Program-made: the position numbers and the translations under genes
In this document: piece after piece, positions 1-8,937 of the stretch
How the letters are laid out: the number at the start of each line of letters is the position of its first letter
Position numbering within the stretch: position 1 is the first letter of the stretch
DNA from: Candidatus Goldiibacteriota bacterium
GTDB lineage: Bacteria; Oederibacteriota; JAAXVQ01
Direction of reading: 5' to 3'
Length of the DNA stretch: 44,923 nt
NCBI GenBank assembly: GCA_020052235.1
Contig: JAGVPM010000189.1
Coordinates: 1 to 44,923 of the forward strand
Notes under the pieces: generated by a model
The model's input: only the letters and a program-made list of their open reading frames with translations
Database searches by the model: none
Told to the model about the DNA's origin: nothing

Positions 1-1
1 A

Positions 2-982
2 TTGGCCGATCAGGGGATTAATCAAACGGTGAACCGTACGGAAACGCGCATTGGATCGCTGTCGGAAAACACCTTGTTCTATACCAAAGTCCGTTCCATT
101 AATATGGGCGGTCCCGGCCCGTGGTCTCCGGCCATCGCTTTTTCAACCATGGTGGATTTATCCCCGCAAAATCTTAGTGTTTCCCATATTACTCCCACCG
201 AGTGCCTGGTAACTTGGAACCGCCTGCCGGGAACGGCCGTCACGACCTATGAACTTCGCTTTGCGCCGGATAAAGAATCCTGGCGGGCTATTTCCAATTA
301 TCCGGCCCAAACGTTTGGTCTGGAAAAGCTCCTGCCGGATACCGCTTATCGGATTCAAGTGCGCGCGAAAAATCCTACGGGCTTCGGCCCTTGGACCGAC
401 GAAGCCGCCTTCCATACTCCGCCTTTGCCGCCCTTGTATGCACCAAAGGATCTGCGGGCCGAAGAAGTAACGGATATTTCCGCAAAAATCAGTTGGAAAC
501 CATTGGAAAAAGTCAGTGGCTACCGCCTTAGCATCGGGACCGACACGGATGCCGGAAATCGGGGCGTGGAGGTTTTGACTCAAACCGAATTTTCACTTAA
601 AGGGTTGATACCGGAAAAAAGCTATTTCATAAAAATCAACGCGTTTAACCAAACAGGCGACGGTCCTTGGTCGGAGATTGTTTTGTTTTCCACCCGGCCC
701 ACCCCGCCATTATCCGCTCCCGAAGGGGTGGCGGTTTTGGATGTTTTACCCACATCGTTTATTCTGGTTTGGAAACCCGCCCAAGATGCTTTCTCGTATG
801 AAATAGGATTTGGGACCGGCCCCAGGATTGATACTGCGGAACTTAAATCAGTTTCCACTGTTTCTTATACGTTTGCCGCTCTCCAGCCTGAAACCCGGTA
901 TTATATCCGGGTGAGGAAAGTCAACTGCGGCGGAAGCGGGCCGTGGAGTCAGATGAAATCCATTACCACCCAGGCGCCGTAA
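2..982 (+). CDS. Fibronectin type III repeat protein, 5'-truncated by window edge
   Basis: The reading frame is already open at the first base and no convincing start is seen, so this is the C-terminal part of a longer protein. The visible 326 residues hold about three and a half FN3 domains (roughly 1-48 partial, 50-140, 146-232, 238-326). Each ends in the typical Y-x-[IV]-[RK]-[VI]-[RK]-x-x-N-x-x-G-x-[GS]-P-W-S pattern; GPWS or GPWT recurs four times. Linkers are Pro-rich (PPLPPLYAP, RPTPPLSAP). FN3 tandem proteins of this kind are usually secreted or surface-exposed adhesive or scaffold proteins. No catalytic domain is visible and the signal peptide, if any, lies outside the window. It is the only plus-strand gene here. 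It converges on the HAMP gene with the two stop codons abutting (982/983), so no intergenic terminator exists between them. Confidence 0.85.
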   Translation: MADQGINQTVNRTETRIGSLSENTLFYTKVRSINMGGPGPWSPAIAFSTMVDLSPQNLSVSHITPTECLVTWNRLPGTAVTTYELRFAPDKESWRAISNYPAQTFGLEKLLPDTAYRIQVRAKNPTGFGPWTDEAAFHTPPLPPLYAPKDLRAEEVTDISAKISWKPLEKVSGYRLSIGTDTDAGNRGVEVLTQTEFSLKGLIPEKSYFIKINAFNQTGDGPWSEIVLFSTRPTPPLSAPEGVAVLDVLPTSFILVWKPAQDAFSYEIGFGTGPRIDTAELKSVSTVSYTFAALQPETRYYIRVRKVNCGGSGPWSQMKSITTQAP

Positions 983-1603
983 TTACAACTCCGTTTCCGG
1001 GAGTTTAAACCGGCTGACGTTTTCCTGCAAACGGGCCAAAATTTGATTTAATTTTTCCAAATCTTTTATAACCGTCGCGGGTGTTTTATCTTTTTTCAAG
1101 CCTGAGTCGGCCGAAGACAACCGCTCCGAAACCGCGGCCAACTCCTGGATTAATTCCGAGTCCGACGAAATATTGCTGCGCAGTTCAGTAATCATCGAAT
1201 TCATGGAATCGGCCATGTGCTTGAATTCGTCGGTTTTGCGCAAACCGACCTTCAGGGTAAAATCGCCTTGCGCCATGCTCTGCAAGGCTTTTTCAAACCG
1301 GTAAATCGGACCTGCAATGGCATGTGAGGCAAACACGGAAAATATTGCGGCCAGGATAAAAAAAGCCACTAAAATAACCAGCATAATTTGATTCACGGTG
1401 GCAAACAAAGGGGCAAATTGCGCGGCAATGCGCGGAATATTGTAAAACTCGTCCATGATGCGGGCCCAGGTGGTGTAGTAAACCGTGAATGAAATAACCA
1501 ACGCCATAACCGTCAGAGCGAATAAATTACGCCCGATGTACCGGAATTGAAAATCTTTGTTGATCAAATAATTGCGCCGGCGCCAGAGCCATCCCTTCGT
1601 CAT
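983..1603 (-). CDS. Two-helix membrane protein with HAMP domain
   Basis: This 206-aa protein has a basic N-terminus (KGWLWRRR), a first membrane helix at about 27-45, a short 27-residue external loop, a second helix at about 73-94, and then a HAMP segment (about 95-145; AIAGPIYRFEKALQSMAQGD, followed by DEF..MADSMNSMI). The tail is a helical coiled coil. No kinase, methyl-accepting or cyclase output domain follows. It may therefore act as a membrane signal adaptor or scaffold rather than a complete receptor; that is inference. The start has a Shine-Dalgarno GGGAGGG about 10 nt upstream. It lies 30 bp downstream of the pseudopilin-like gene on the same strand, so the two are probably co-transcribed. 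HAMP-only proteins of about 200 aa next to pilin-like genes are seen in some candidate phyla, but a function cannot be assigned. Confidence 0.8.
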   Translation of the reverse strand: MTKGWLWRRRNYLINKDFQFRYIGRNLFALTVMALVISFTVYYTTWARIMDEFYNIPRIAAQFAPLFATVNQIMLVILVAFFILAAIFSVFASHAIAGPIYRFEKALQSMAQGDFTLKVGLRKTDEFKHMADSMNSMITELRSNISSDSELIQELAAVSERLSSADSGLKKDKTPATVIKDLEKLNQILARLQENVSRFKLPETEL

Positions 1604-1633
1604 CGTAATCGCCCTCCCATGGGTTAACCAGCC

Positions 1634-2065
1634 TTAGTATGCGGTATATGAAATTCCGCGCGTATCGCGTCCAATGGAATTCACGAAAATCTGGCCACTT
1701 TCATAGTTATAATACCACCCTTGGCTGAACCCTTCCGGTATGCCCGTGCCGTAGGTAATTTGACTCCCGCCGGGTGAAATCCCGCTGTTGTTCGGATGCA
1801 ATGGCTCCACTGGGGGAACCTGGGGAAGATACCGGCCAAATTGGCCGGAGGTGGCCAATTCACGCGGGAAAACACCGTTGTGATCCTGATAATACAATAA
1901 AATCGCCTGGCGCAAATCACTCAAGCGTCCGACGGTTGTTCCTTCCCGGGTTTTTTCCACCAAATTTGAGAAACGCACGGCTGCCACAATAAACAGCACG
2001 ATCAACACCAAAATCGGAACCATAAGAGTTCGAATCCGGCCGACCCATACACTCGAGCCATCCAT
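1634..2065 (-). CDS. Type II secretion/type IV pilin-like protein without a classical prepilin motif
   Basis: This 143-aa protein has an N-terminal hydrophobic helix (about residues 12-31) followed by the segment EKTREGTTVGRLSDLRQAI and YYQDHNGVFP. That matches the alpha1-C and first loop region of GspG-like major pseudopilins, where the family normally reads K.KEG.T.GNL..LR.ALE.YY.DN.G.YP. The C-terminal part (GWYYNYESGQIFVNS) also resembles the GspG/pilin end. The canonical G-[FM]-T-L-[IV]-E prepilin-peptidase site is absent: the N-terminus reads SSVWVGRIRTLMVPILVLIV, with no G-F and no Glu at +5. The start is supported by GGAGG 7 nt upstream. It is either an unprocessed pilin-like membrane protein or an exotic pseudopilin. 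No other secretion genes are nearby. Confidence 0.75.
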   Translation of the reverse strand: MDGSSVWVGRIRTLMVPILVLIVLFIVAAVRFSNLVEKTREGTTVGRLSDLRQAILLYYQDHNGVFPRELATSGQFGRYLPQVPPVEPLHPNNSGISPGGSQITYGTGIPEGFSQGWYYNYESGQIFVNSIGRDTRGISYTAY

Positions 2066-2102
2066 GCCCGTTCCTCCTTAAAAATCATCTATACTTAGTG
2101 TC

Positions 2103-2121
2103 GGCGGGATATGTCCCCGCC
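2103..2121 (-). other. GC-rich hairpin between suhB-like gene and pseudopilin gene
   Basis: GGCGGG pairs with CCCGCC across a 7-nt loop in the 83-bp spacer. No T-tract follows on the transcribed strand, so it is not a standard intrinsic terminator. It may be a weak attenuator or an mRNA-stability hairpin. Confidence 0.3.
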
Positions 2122-2148
2122 CTTAACCAGCTTCCTGCCTTAGGCCTG

Positions 2149-2961
2149 TTAAAATCCCGCTTTGGCCAAGTACGCAGCTAAAACCGGATGCAAATATTTA
2201 TTGCCGGCTATAAATGCCTGCCCGTACAGATCCAGACGCCGCCCGCTTAAATTGGTGATTTTTCCACCCGCCTCTTCTATGAGCAGCGAGCCGGCCGCAA
2301 CATCCCACGGCTTAATGGATAAATCCCAAAAACCGTCAAAACGCCCGCACGCCACATCCGCCAAGTCCAAGGCCGCTGACCCGGTGCGGCGCACGGCCTG
2401 GCAAGCGTGCGATAAGGCCTTAAAAGGTTCCATGGGAATTTGGCGGCCCATGCGGTTTTCATGGGGAAAACTGGCGGTCACCAGCAGCGCACGCTCCAAA
2501 CGCCGTACCCCCGAAACCTGAATTCGTTCCTGATTTTTCCAAGCCCCCGACCCGCGCCGCGCAAAATACAATTCCCTGCGCCAGGGATGATAAACCGCCC
2601 CCAACATCACACGGCCGCGGTAGACCACACCGGCTGAAACCGACGAGTGCGGAAACCCATGGGCATAATTGGTGGTTCCATCCAAAGGATCAATGATCCA
2701 GCGGATTTTACCCCGTTCGGGCAAACGCTCCCAGGGATTGCCGCCAACGCCTTCAACCATTTCTTCAGAAAGAATTTCGTGGTCCGGAAAATGCTTCCGG
2801 ATGGTTTTTATAAACAACGCTTCCACCGCCCGATCCATTTCCGTAACCAAGTCAATCGGGCTTTTATAATCCACGCGATGTTCTTGTCCGAAATTTTTCC
2901 TCAACAAATGGCCCGCACGCAACACCGTACGGTTTAAAACCTCGGCGATTTTATCCCACAT
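2149..2961 (-). CDS. suhB: Inositol-monophosphatase family phosphatase (SuhB/HisN-like)
   Basis: This 270-aa protein has the full Mg-dependent IMPase signature. It shows SEEMVEG (metal-binding Glu at about 67), WIIDPLDGTTNYAHGFP at 88-104 (the metal and phosphate site) and the C-terminal motif PWDVAAGSLLIEEAGG. The fold and length match SuhB/IMPA enzymes that hydrolyse inositol-1-phosphate; relatives act on histidinol phosphate (HisN) or fructose-1,6-bisphosphate. The start is preceded by GAGG at close spacing. It lies in the same orientation as the his-trp operon, downstream of the FN3/barrel gene after an 86-bp gap. The hisB in this window is only the dehydratase and no HAD or PHP histidinol-phosphatase is present, so a HisN role is a real possibility. 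Sequence motifs alone do not decide the substrate. Confidence 0.9.
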   Translation of the reverse strand: MWDKIAEVLNRTVLRAGHLLRKNFGQEHRVDYKSPIDLVTEMDRAVEALFIKTIRKHFPDHEILSEEMVEGVGGNPWERLPERGKIRWIIDPLDGTTNYAHGFPHSSVSAGVVYRGRVMLGAVYHPWRRELYFARRGSGAWKNQERIQVSGVRRLERALLVTASFPHENRMGRQIPMEPFKALSHACQAVRRTGSAALDLADVACGRFDGFWDLSIKPWDVAAGSLLIEEAGGKITNLSGRRLDLYGQAFIAGNKYLHPVLAAYLAKAGF

Positions 2962-3046
2962 GCCATCCTCAATGAAGCAGGTTGTGAACTTATCTAGGGA
3001 ATTTTAGCATTGGTGCTTGGTGTGCGTCAATGAAAAGCGCCAGCCC

Positions 3047-4690
3047 CTATTTATCGGTTCCGGGATACAAGGTAAACCGCAGATTAAAATATCCCAACAA
3101 GGCCCAACCTTGATCCCACCGCAAATACGAAATATCAAAATTAAACAACCTGTCAACATGGGTGTTGATCACGAGCGGATGCAATGCTGATTTGCCTTGG
3201 GCATCCATGGGGTAAAGGACTTCCACGGCCACATTCATGCGGCGCACAATGGGAAAATCTATCCCGGCATATACCAAATTCTGGGTGGCCGTGGGTTCGA
3301 GATATTTCGACAGATAGTAGACTGCATTCCCTTCGGTTCCATAAAGATACCCTGTGTGCAGCCCCCAGGGACCAAAAGACCTGCTCAATGCCAAATATCC
3401 CCCCCACAACGTATTAAAACTGGATTTTTGCGAGAATGTGAAACTGCCCCCAGTGGAGCTTTGCTGACCCGCAAACAAGGATAATGACCCTTTGCCCCCG
3501 ACTGCCAGGGCCAAGGGTGCATTTTCTTCCGTAAAGGGAGTGTACTTGGCATCGGCGGTCAGCAGCCATAAACTGATCGGATCCAAATAGAGGGCCAAGG
3601 GAGAAAGCGATTTATCCTGCTCCCCGTACAACGTTCCGATGAAATAGGTGAATTGCAAATCGCCGTTGAGTCCGGGATCCGTGCGTCCGAATCCGCGGTA
3701 CGCGGTGGACATCAGCACCAATCCGCTGCGGGAACGGCGGCGTGCATAAGCCGTGATGGTGGTGCTGGCTTCCCCGGTCACACCCCACGAATCCACAGCC
3801 GCAACCTGATAAGAATATTGCCGGCCGTATTCGCCGTTGTCGTCATAAAACTCGGATTTGGTGATTATTTTTTTATTGATCCAGGCCCCTTCGGCTCCAA
3901 TGGAGTTGGACCGGTAAACCGCATATCCGGCGATCGCATGCGAGCTGCGTTGCACCGGGTTCCATACAATGCGCGCGCGCTCCTCTTCAGCGGATGCCTG
4001 AACATTGGCTGGGGTATCCGGCGGCACCGACGGTGCCAGGCGCGTTTTTTCAATATCCGACGAAATCAGTGAATTGCCGTTGGTATCCACCACCACCACT
4101 TGGTACAGATACATGGCTTTCGGAGTAACGCTGGTGTCGCGGTACGTATTGACTGCCACGGGGAGCGTATTCTGTTGCGATGGTTCATGGTCTGCATCCC
4201 CGCGCAGCAGCAGGTATCCTCCGAAATTTTTCCATCCCACGGCCGTGTTCCCCCACGAGGCCACAACCTCTTCGGCCGAAGCCGTCAAAGTCAAAGCCAA
4301 AGCTTCCGCCGGTGACATGAGTCTTTGGGCCGTTAACGTTGAACCGATTGCCGTTAAGGTGGAACCGTCCATGGCCACGGCCGTAAAACTATTGCCCATA
4401 ACCGCCGTAAGGGTACCGCCCAAAGCTCCGGGCAGGGAAAAAGACGTCCACGTATTCCCAGTTGCAGCCGTTTGGAGGCTGCCTGATTGAACGTTGGGGC
4501 TGGGTGCGGCATTCAAACCGCGGGTTGCCGAGGCGGTCCCGGTATTGGCATTGGCACTGGCCGATGCCGCCTTTTCCTTTTGGGCCAAAACCCGCATGGC
4601 TTTTTCCAAAGGAGTTAATTCCCGCGCCCAAATAGTGCCCGCCGAAAACACGATTGCCAGGAAGAACACGAACCAAAATTTATTTTTCAT
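3047..4690 (-). CDS. Secreted FN3 protein with probable C-terminal outer-membrane beta-barrel
   Basis: This 547-aa protein begins with a clear signal peptide ([20 protein letters not shown], cleavage near WA-RE at about 23). A low-complexity Ala/Thr/Ser segment follows (about 40-135, with repeats of LTA and FTAV), then one or two FN3-type domains (about 140-310; [20 protein letters not shown] and [13 protein letters not shown]). The last about 230 residues alternate hydrophobic and polar residues with many aromatics and Gly, and end in [16 protein letters not shown], as expected for beta-strands of an outer-membrane barrel. The start overlaps the trpG stop by 11 bp, so it is probably expressed as the last gene of the his-trp operon, although its function is clearly envelope-related. 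The Shine-Dalgarno is weak. No family is recognised beyond FN3. Confidence 0.8.
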   Translation of the reverse strand: MKNKFWFVFFLAIVFSAGTIWARELTPLEKAMRVLAQKEKAASASANANTGTASATRGLNAAPSPNVQSGSLQTAATGNTWTSFSLPGALGGTLTAVMGNSFTAVAMDGSTLTAIGSTLTAQRLMSPAEALALTLTASAEEVVASWGNTAVGWKNFGGYLLLRGDADHEPSQQNTLPVAVNTYRDTSVTPKAMYLYQVVVVDTNGNSLISSDIEKTRLAPSVPPDTPANVQASAEEERARIVWNPVQRSSHAIAGYAVYRSNSIGAEGAWINKKIITKSEFYDDNGEYGRQYSYQVAAVDSWGVTGEASTTITAYARRRSRSGLVLMSTAYRGFGRTDPGLNGDLQFTYFIGTLYGEQDKSLSPLALYLDPISLWLLTADAKYTPFTEENAPLALAVGGKGSLSLFAGQQSSTGGSFTFSQKSSFNTLWGGYLALSRSFGPWGLHTGYLYGTEGNAVYYLSKYLEPTATQNLVYAGIDFPIVRRMNVAVEVLYPMDAQGKSALHPLVINTHVDRLFNFDISYLRWDQGWALLGYFNLRFTLYPGTDK

Positions 4691-5282
4691 GGGAATGAGC
4701 CGTAGCCGGACGGGGAGAGGGAAATTTTAAAAAATTGGCCAACAACGTTTTTCCGACTTCGGTCAAAATGGATTCCGGATGAAATTGAACGCCTTCCACG
4801 GGGTAATCGCGGTGGCGCAACCCCATGATTTCTCCTTCCTGCGTCCAGGCGGAAATAATCAGGCATTTGGGCAAACTTTTGCGTTCCACCAACAAAGAAT
4901 GGTACCGGGTCGCCACAAAGGGATTGGGCAAGCCTTGGTATACACCCCGGCCGTCATGATGGATCATGGATGTTTTCCCATGCATGAGGCGCTTGGCCCG
5001 GATCACGCGCCCGCCGAAAGCCTCGCCAATGGCTTGGTGACCAAGGCAAACACCCAAGATGGGCATGCGGGCCGCAAAGGTGCGGATTGCGGCCACGGAA
5101 ATTCCAGCTTCCTTGGGTGAACAAGGACCCGGCGATATCACCATCCGCTGGGGTTTCAAGCGGGCGATTCCCGGCAAATCCACCTCATCGTTTCGGCGCA
5201 CCACCAATTTTTCTCCCAATTCACCCAGGTATTGAACCAGGTTGTAGGTAAACGAATCGTAATTATCTATCATTAAAATCAT
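4680..5282 (-). CDS. trpG: Anthranilate synthase component II (glutamine amidotransferase; possibly shared with PABA synthesis)
   Basis: This 200-aa class I glutamine amidotransferase supplies ammonia to TrpE for anthranilate formation. The N-terminus [20 protein letters not shown] is the family hallmark. [10 protein letters not shown] forms the oxyanion loop, Cys79 in GVCLGHQ is the nucleophile, and His168 and Glu170 in VQFHPES complete the triad. The ATG overlaps the trpE stop by 4 bp (ATGA), indicating translational coupling; no strong independent Shine-Dalgarno is visible. Families of TrpG and PabA are hard to separate by sequence. The coupling to a TrpE with a tryptophan-binding motif favours TrpG, perhaps amphibolic. 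It ends within the start of the FN3/barrel gene. Confidence 0.93.
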   Translation of the reverse strand: MILMIDNYDSFTYNLVQYLGELGEKLVVRRNDEVDLPGIARLKPQRMVISPGPCSPKEAGISVAAIRTFAARMPILGVCLGHQAIGEAFGGRVIRAKRLMHGKTSMIHHDGRGVYQGLPNPFVATRYHSLLVERKSLPKCLIISAWTQEGEIMGLRHRDYPVEGVQFHPESILTEVGKTLLANFLKFPSPRPATAHSHEK

Positions 5283-6796
5283 AGGGAGGCCACCCGCTTT
5301 TTCGAATGAATCGGATTAACTTGATGCGGCCACCCGGTGCTTGCCAACTCGAGCGCTTTTATCAAGGCCTGCATCTTGTTCAGCGTTTCCTGATATTCCT
5401 TCTCGGGCTTGGAATCAGCCACAATCCCGGCCGCAGCCTGAAGATGATACGTCCCTTTAATATACACCATGGTCCGAATAATGATGGCCGTGTCCAAATT
5501 TCCGCAATAGTCAAAATTTCCCACTGACCCTGCATATGGGCCGCGGCGTGATGTTTCCAGTTCCTCAATGATTTCCATGGCGCGGATTTTGGGCGAACCG
5601 GTCACGGTCCCGGCTGGAAACGCTGCGGATAAAACATCAAACTGATCTTTCCCCGGGGCCAGCACGCCTTGAACGTGTGAAACAATGTGCATGACATGCG
5701 AGTAGCGTTCGATCACCATCAACTCGGGGACATGCACCGACCCGTAACGGCTGACCCGCCCCACATCATTCCGGCCTAAATCAACCAGCATTATGTGCTC
5801 CGCGCGTTCCTTGGGATCGGCTAAAAGCTTTTCCTCCTGGCGGCGATCCGCAGCTTCGGTTTCTCCGCGCCGGACCGTCCCGGCAATGGGCCGGGTGGAA
5901 ACAACCGGGCCTTCAAGGCGAACCAGCATTTCGGGAGAAGAACCGATAAGCTCGCATTCCGGAAAACGCAGGTAATACATATAGGGCGACGGATTCACGG
6001 TGCGCAAAGCGCGATAAACATCAAACGGTTTGGCCGGAGCAGTCCCCGACAGCCGCTGGGAAATTTGCACCTGGAAAATATCCCCGGCCCGAATATATTC
6101 CTTGGCCTTGCGGACATTGTCCAAGAAGCGTTCTTGCGTGGTATTGGACTTTAACTTCACTTTGCCGATTTTTGGTTTTTCCGATGCAGGCAATGGTTTG
6201 GTCAACAAGGCTTCCAGGCGCCGAATTTGCTTAATGGCTTTTTCATACGCCTGTTCCGGACTGCCCGTCACATGGACATTGCTGACGATTTTAATCACAT
6301 GTTTAACGTGGTCAAACACGAGGAGATTATCCGTAAAAACCAATAAAGCTTCCGGAAGTCCCAACTCATCGGGATTCCGGTCGGGCAAGCGTTCGAAATA
6401 CCGCACCAAATCATACGCAAAATAGCCGACCAAACCGCCATGAAATCTCGGCAATCCCGGAAGCGCAACCGGACGGTACCTTTGCAGCAAACCGCGAATG
6501 GCCGTAAGCGGATCCCCACCGTGCGAAAGAATGCGGGTCTTATTGTCGTGGGTATGTTCCACCACCCCGCCGCGAATGGCGACGGTTTCAACCGGCTCGG
6601 CGCCTAAAAAAGAATACCGCGCCATATTTTCCCCGCCTTCAACGCTTTCCAACAAGAAAGCGCGTTTGGCTTTTCCCGCCACCTTTAAAAAAGCCGAAAC
6701 CGGCGTTTCCACGTCTGCGGGAATTTCCGTATAAACCGGAATCAAATTGCCTTTCCGGCATAGTTGTTTGAATGTTTGGCGATCGGGGGTAAACAT
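5279..6796 (-). CDS. trpE: Anthranilate synthase component I
   Basis: This 505-aa enzyme converts chorismate and ammonia to anthranilate, the first step of tryptophan synthesis. The N-terminal domain carries [20 protein letters not shown] (about 40-59), whose LLES motif is the classic tryptophan feedback-binding site. The catalytic chorismate-binding domain holds [28 protein letters not shown] and the strongly conserved [20 protein letters not shown], then [20 protein letters not shown]. Length and motifs match TrpE rather than PabB. The start has AGGAAA upstream. It lies 33 bp downstream of hisI and overlaps trpG. trpD, trpC, trpF, trpB and trpA are not in this window. Confidence 0.95.
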   Translation of the reverse strand: MFTPDRQTFKQLCRKGNLIPVYTEIPADVETPVSAFLKVAGKAKRAFLLESVEGGENMARYSFLGAEPVETVAIRGGVVEHTHDNKTRILSHGGDPLTAIRGLLQRYRPVALPGLPRFHGGLVGYFAYDLVRYFERLPDRNPDELGLPEALLVFTDNLLVFDHVKHVIKIVSNVHVTGSPEQAYEKAIKQIRRLEALLTKPLPASEKPKIGKVKLKSNTTQERFLDNVRKAKEYIRAGDIFQVQISQRLSGTAPAKPFDVYRALRTVNPSPYMYYLRFPECELIGSSPEMLVRLEGPVVSTRPIAGTVRRGETEAADRRQEEKLLADPKERAEHIMLVDLGRNDVGRVSRYGSVHVPELMVIERYSHVMHIVSHVQGVLAPGKDQFDVLSAAFPAGTVTGSPKIRAMEIIEELETSRRGPYAGSVGNFDYCGNLDTAIIIRTMVYIKGTYHLQAAAGIVADSKPEKEYQETLNKMQALIKALELASTGWPHQVNPIHSKKRVASL

Positions 6797-6829
6797 GGAT
6801 TTTCCTTTTCTATGGCCCGGGCTTAACGC

Positions 6830-7213
6830 CTAGGCATTATACTTTTGATTGGGATCAAATACCTTGACTCCGTCCACACGCAATGAGCCGTCGCTCTCCA
6901 CCACGCGATAAAAACAAGAACGATAGCCGTCGTGGCAAGCGCCGCCCACCTGTTCAATTTTAATCAAAATGGCATCCTGATCGCAATCCAAGCGGATTTC
7001 CTTCACATGTTGGATATGGCCTGAGGTTTCGCCTTTTTTCCAAAGTTTCTTACGGGAGCGGCTGTAATAATGGACAATGTTTGTTTCCAGCGTCAGCCGC
7101 AGCGCTTCCTCATTCATAAACGCCAACATTAACAATTCGCCGGTATTGACATCCTGAACCACCGCGGATAACAAACCGTGTTCATCGTATTTCATGCCTT
7201 CGGGTATCTTCAT
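6830..7213 (-). CDS. hisI: Phosphoribosyl-AMP cyclohydrolase
   Basis: This 127-aa protein is the HisI domain only; the HisE pyrophosphatase domain often fused to it is absent and must be encoded elsewhere. It opens the adenine ring of phosphoribosyl-AMP in histidine synthesis. Visible motifs are [35 protein letters not shown], the metal-binding LDCDQDA, and [14 protein letters not shown] with the zinc-ligand cysteines. The start is fixed by GGAG 8 nt upstream. It follows hisF by 22 bp and precedes trpE by 33 bp in one operon. Confidence 0.96.
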   Translation of the reverse strand: MKIPEGMKYDEHGLLSAVVQDVNTGELLMLAFMNEEALRLTLETNIVHYYSRSRKKLWKKGETSGHIQHVKEIRLDCDQDAILIKIEQVGGACHDGYRSCFYRVVESDGSLRVDGVKVFDPNQKYNA

Positions 7214-7235
7214 AAAATTCTCCTAAATTATTTTT

Positions 7236-8009
7236 CTAATGCGAAATCCGCACCGGCACGCCTTGCCGTTTCAAATAACGTTTGGCCTGCTCAATCGAAT
7301 ATTTCCCGTAATGGAAAATACTCGCCGCCAGCACGGCGTCGGCTGCGCCCCGTTTTAAAACCTCCGCCATGTGCTTCAACGTTCCCGCGCCCCCGCTGGC
7401 AATCACCGGCACTTCCACGGCTTTTGAAACCGCGCGCGTCAAAGCAATGTCATAGCCGTCCAGGGTGCCGTCGCTGTCCATGGAGGTTAATAAAATTTCG
7501 CCGGCTCCCAAAGCAACTCCCCGTTGCGCCCATTCCAATACATCCATGCCGGTGGATGTGCGCCCGCCGTGAATGAAGACTTCCCAACCAGCCGCTTTGG
7601 CGCCCTGCCTGCGGCGCGCATCAATGGCCAGCACAATCGTGCTGCATCCAAAAATTTCCGAGGCTTTTTGGATCAATTCCGGAGATTGCACGGCCGCCGT
7701 ATTCAGGGACACTTTGTCCGCACCCGCGCGCAATAAATCGCGGATATCCATGACCGTGCGAATCCCGCCCCCGACTGTCAAGGGAATAAAAATCTGTTCC
7801 GCGCACCGTTCCACCACATGAATCATGGTTTTGCGGCTTTCCACACTGGCGGTGATGTCCAGAAAAACCAGTTCATCCGCGCCGGCTTGGTCATACACGC
7901 GGGCTTGAGCCACGGGATCGCCGGCATCGCGCAGATGCACGAAATTGACGCCTTTGACCACGCGGCCGTCTTTAACATCCAAACAAGGAATAATCCGTTT
8001 AGCTAACAT
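7236..8009 (-). CDS. hisF: Imidazole glycerol phosphate synthase cyclase subunit
   Basis: HisF is the (beta/alpha)8-barrel that uses ammonia from HisH to turn PRFAR into IGP and AICAR. The start [20 protein letters not shown] contains the catalytic Asp of CLDV. Further motifs are [31 protein letters not shown], the second catalytic Asp in LTSMDSDGT, and [14 protein letters not shown]. An upstream ATG two codons earlier (8015) is also possible, but family proteins normally begin at [16 protein letters not shown] Shine-Dalgarno serves either. It is separated from hisA by about 190 bp that carry a REP-like hairpin element, the only large gap in the his cluster. Confidence 0.96.
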   Translation of the reverse strand: MLAKRIIPCLDVKDGRVVKGVNFVHLRDAGDPVAQARVYDQAGADELVFLDITASVESRKTMIHVVERCAEQIFIPLTVGGGIRTVMDIRDLLRAGADKVSLNTAAVQSPELIQKASEIFGCSTIVLAIDARRRQGAKAAGWEVFIHGGRTSTGMDVLEWAQRGVALGAGEILLTSMDSDGTLDGYDIALTRAVSKAVEVPVIASGGAGTLKHMAEVLKRGAADAVLAASIFHYGKYSIEQAKRYLKRQGVPVRISH

Positions 8010-8069
8010 GTGCATCTCATCCTAACTGGTTTCTTTTGTGGGAAGACTTTTTCAGATTTCTTGAATATT

Positions 8070-8173
8070 CCCCTCCCCAGGATTTGGTGGGAGGGGATGT
8101 AGGGGAGGGGGTAAAAGCTTTGTATTTAAAAGCTCGTCCCCTCACCTTCATCCTCTCCCGCAAGGGGAGAGGA
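8070..8173. repeat. REP-like hairpin element inside the his operon (hisA-hisF spacer)
   Basis: The 8010-8207 spacer has no credible ORF but holds two hairpin-forming C/G-purine blocks. CCCCTCCC pairs with GGGAGGGG (8070-8096) and is followed by a further GGGGAGGGGG. A separate hairpin at 8151-8173 has TCCTCTCCC, loop GCAAG and GGGAGAGGA. Palindromes of the type cctctccc-gcaag-gggagagg with ccctcaccttcat next to them are typical of dispersed REP-like or MITE-like repeats in many bacterial chromosomes (recalled from general knowledge). No T-tract follows on the operon strand, so it is unlikely to terminate hisA transcription fully. It could stabilise upstream mRNA. No second copy was seen in this window. 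Confidence 0.6.
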
Positions 8174-8207
8174 ATTTCAAAAATAAAAAAGGCCGTTACA
8201 CAAAGAA

Positions 8208-8933
8208 CTAACTGTTAGCAAGGGCGATCGCTTCTTTCAGGTCAAAGGCGCCGGTGTACAATGCCTTCCCAATAACCACTCCGCTTACGCCATACTTTTC
8301 GAGATTTTTTAAATGCCGTATATCTTTCAATGTAGCCACGCCTCCGGAGGCAATCACCGGGATTTTCAGCGCACAGGCCATGGCCTTAATACTTTTAAAA
8401 TTCGGACCCGAAAGCATCCCGTCGCGCTTGATGTCCGTGAACACAATATTTTTAATGCCCATTTCCTGCATGTTCCGGGCAAAATCAATGGCCGAAATGT
8501 CCGTGGTCTCTTTCCAGCCCTTCACGGCAACTTTCCCATCGCGTGAATCAATGCCCGCCACAATGCGTGAAGCGCCGAATTGCTTGATGGCTTTGGCTAA
8601 AAAATCCTGCGTCAGCGCATTGGTTCCCAAAATCACCCGTTTAACGCCTTTGGCCAGCAACTCCTTGATCAAATCCAGGTCGCGGACACCCCCGCCGAAT
8701 TGCACGGGAATTTTCACTTCCTTGACGATCTGGTAAACATATTTCAGGTTTTTGGGTTCGCCGGTCAAGGCGCCGTCCAAATCCACCACGTGTAAATATT
8801 TGGCGCCTTTAAGCTGCCAAAGTTTGGCAATGGAAACGGGTTCCTTGGAATAAACCGTCTCGTCACGGACATCGCCGCGAATCAAACGGACACACCGTCC
8901 CTTGCGCAAATCAATTGCGGGAAAAACAATCAT
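8208..8933 (-). CDS. hisA: ProFAR isomerase (phosphoribosylformimino-AICAR ribotide isomerase)
   Basis: This 241-aa TIM barrel is homologous to HisF. It starts MIVFPAIDLRKGRCVRLIRG with the catalytic Asp in AIDL. Other motifs are LHVVDLDGAL, VQFGGGVRDL, RVILGTNAL, IVAGIDSRDG, FTDIKRDGM with the second catalytic Asp, PVIASGGVATLKD, and GVVIGKALYTGAF near the end. Two GGG/GGV phosphate-binding loops are in place. The start follows a GAGGTG Shine-Dalgarno. It sits 4 bp after the hisH stop, so HisH and HisA are probably translationally coupled. TrpF-like bifunctionality (PriA) cannot be excluded from motifs, and no trpF is in view. Confidence 0.96.
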   Translation of the reverse strand: MIVFPAIDLRKGRCVRLIRGDVRDETVYSKEPVSIAKLWQLKGAKYLHVVDLDGALTGEPKNLKYVYQIVKEVKIPVQFGGGVRDLDLIKELLAKGVKRVILGTNALTQDFLAKAIKQFGASRIVAGIDSRDGKVAVKGWKETTDISAIDFARNMQEMGIKNIVFTDIKRDGMLSGPNFKSIKAMACALKIPVIASGGVATLKDIRHLKNLEKYGVSGVVIGKALYTGAFDLKEAIALANS

Positions 8934-8937
8934 AATT

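Noticed and set aside
2962-3046. Small gene or terminator between the FN3/barrel gene and the IMPase gene
   Set aside because: No ORF of credible size and no stem with a T-tract is present in the 85-bp gap.
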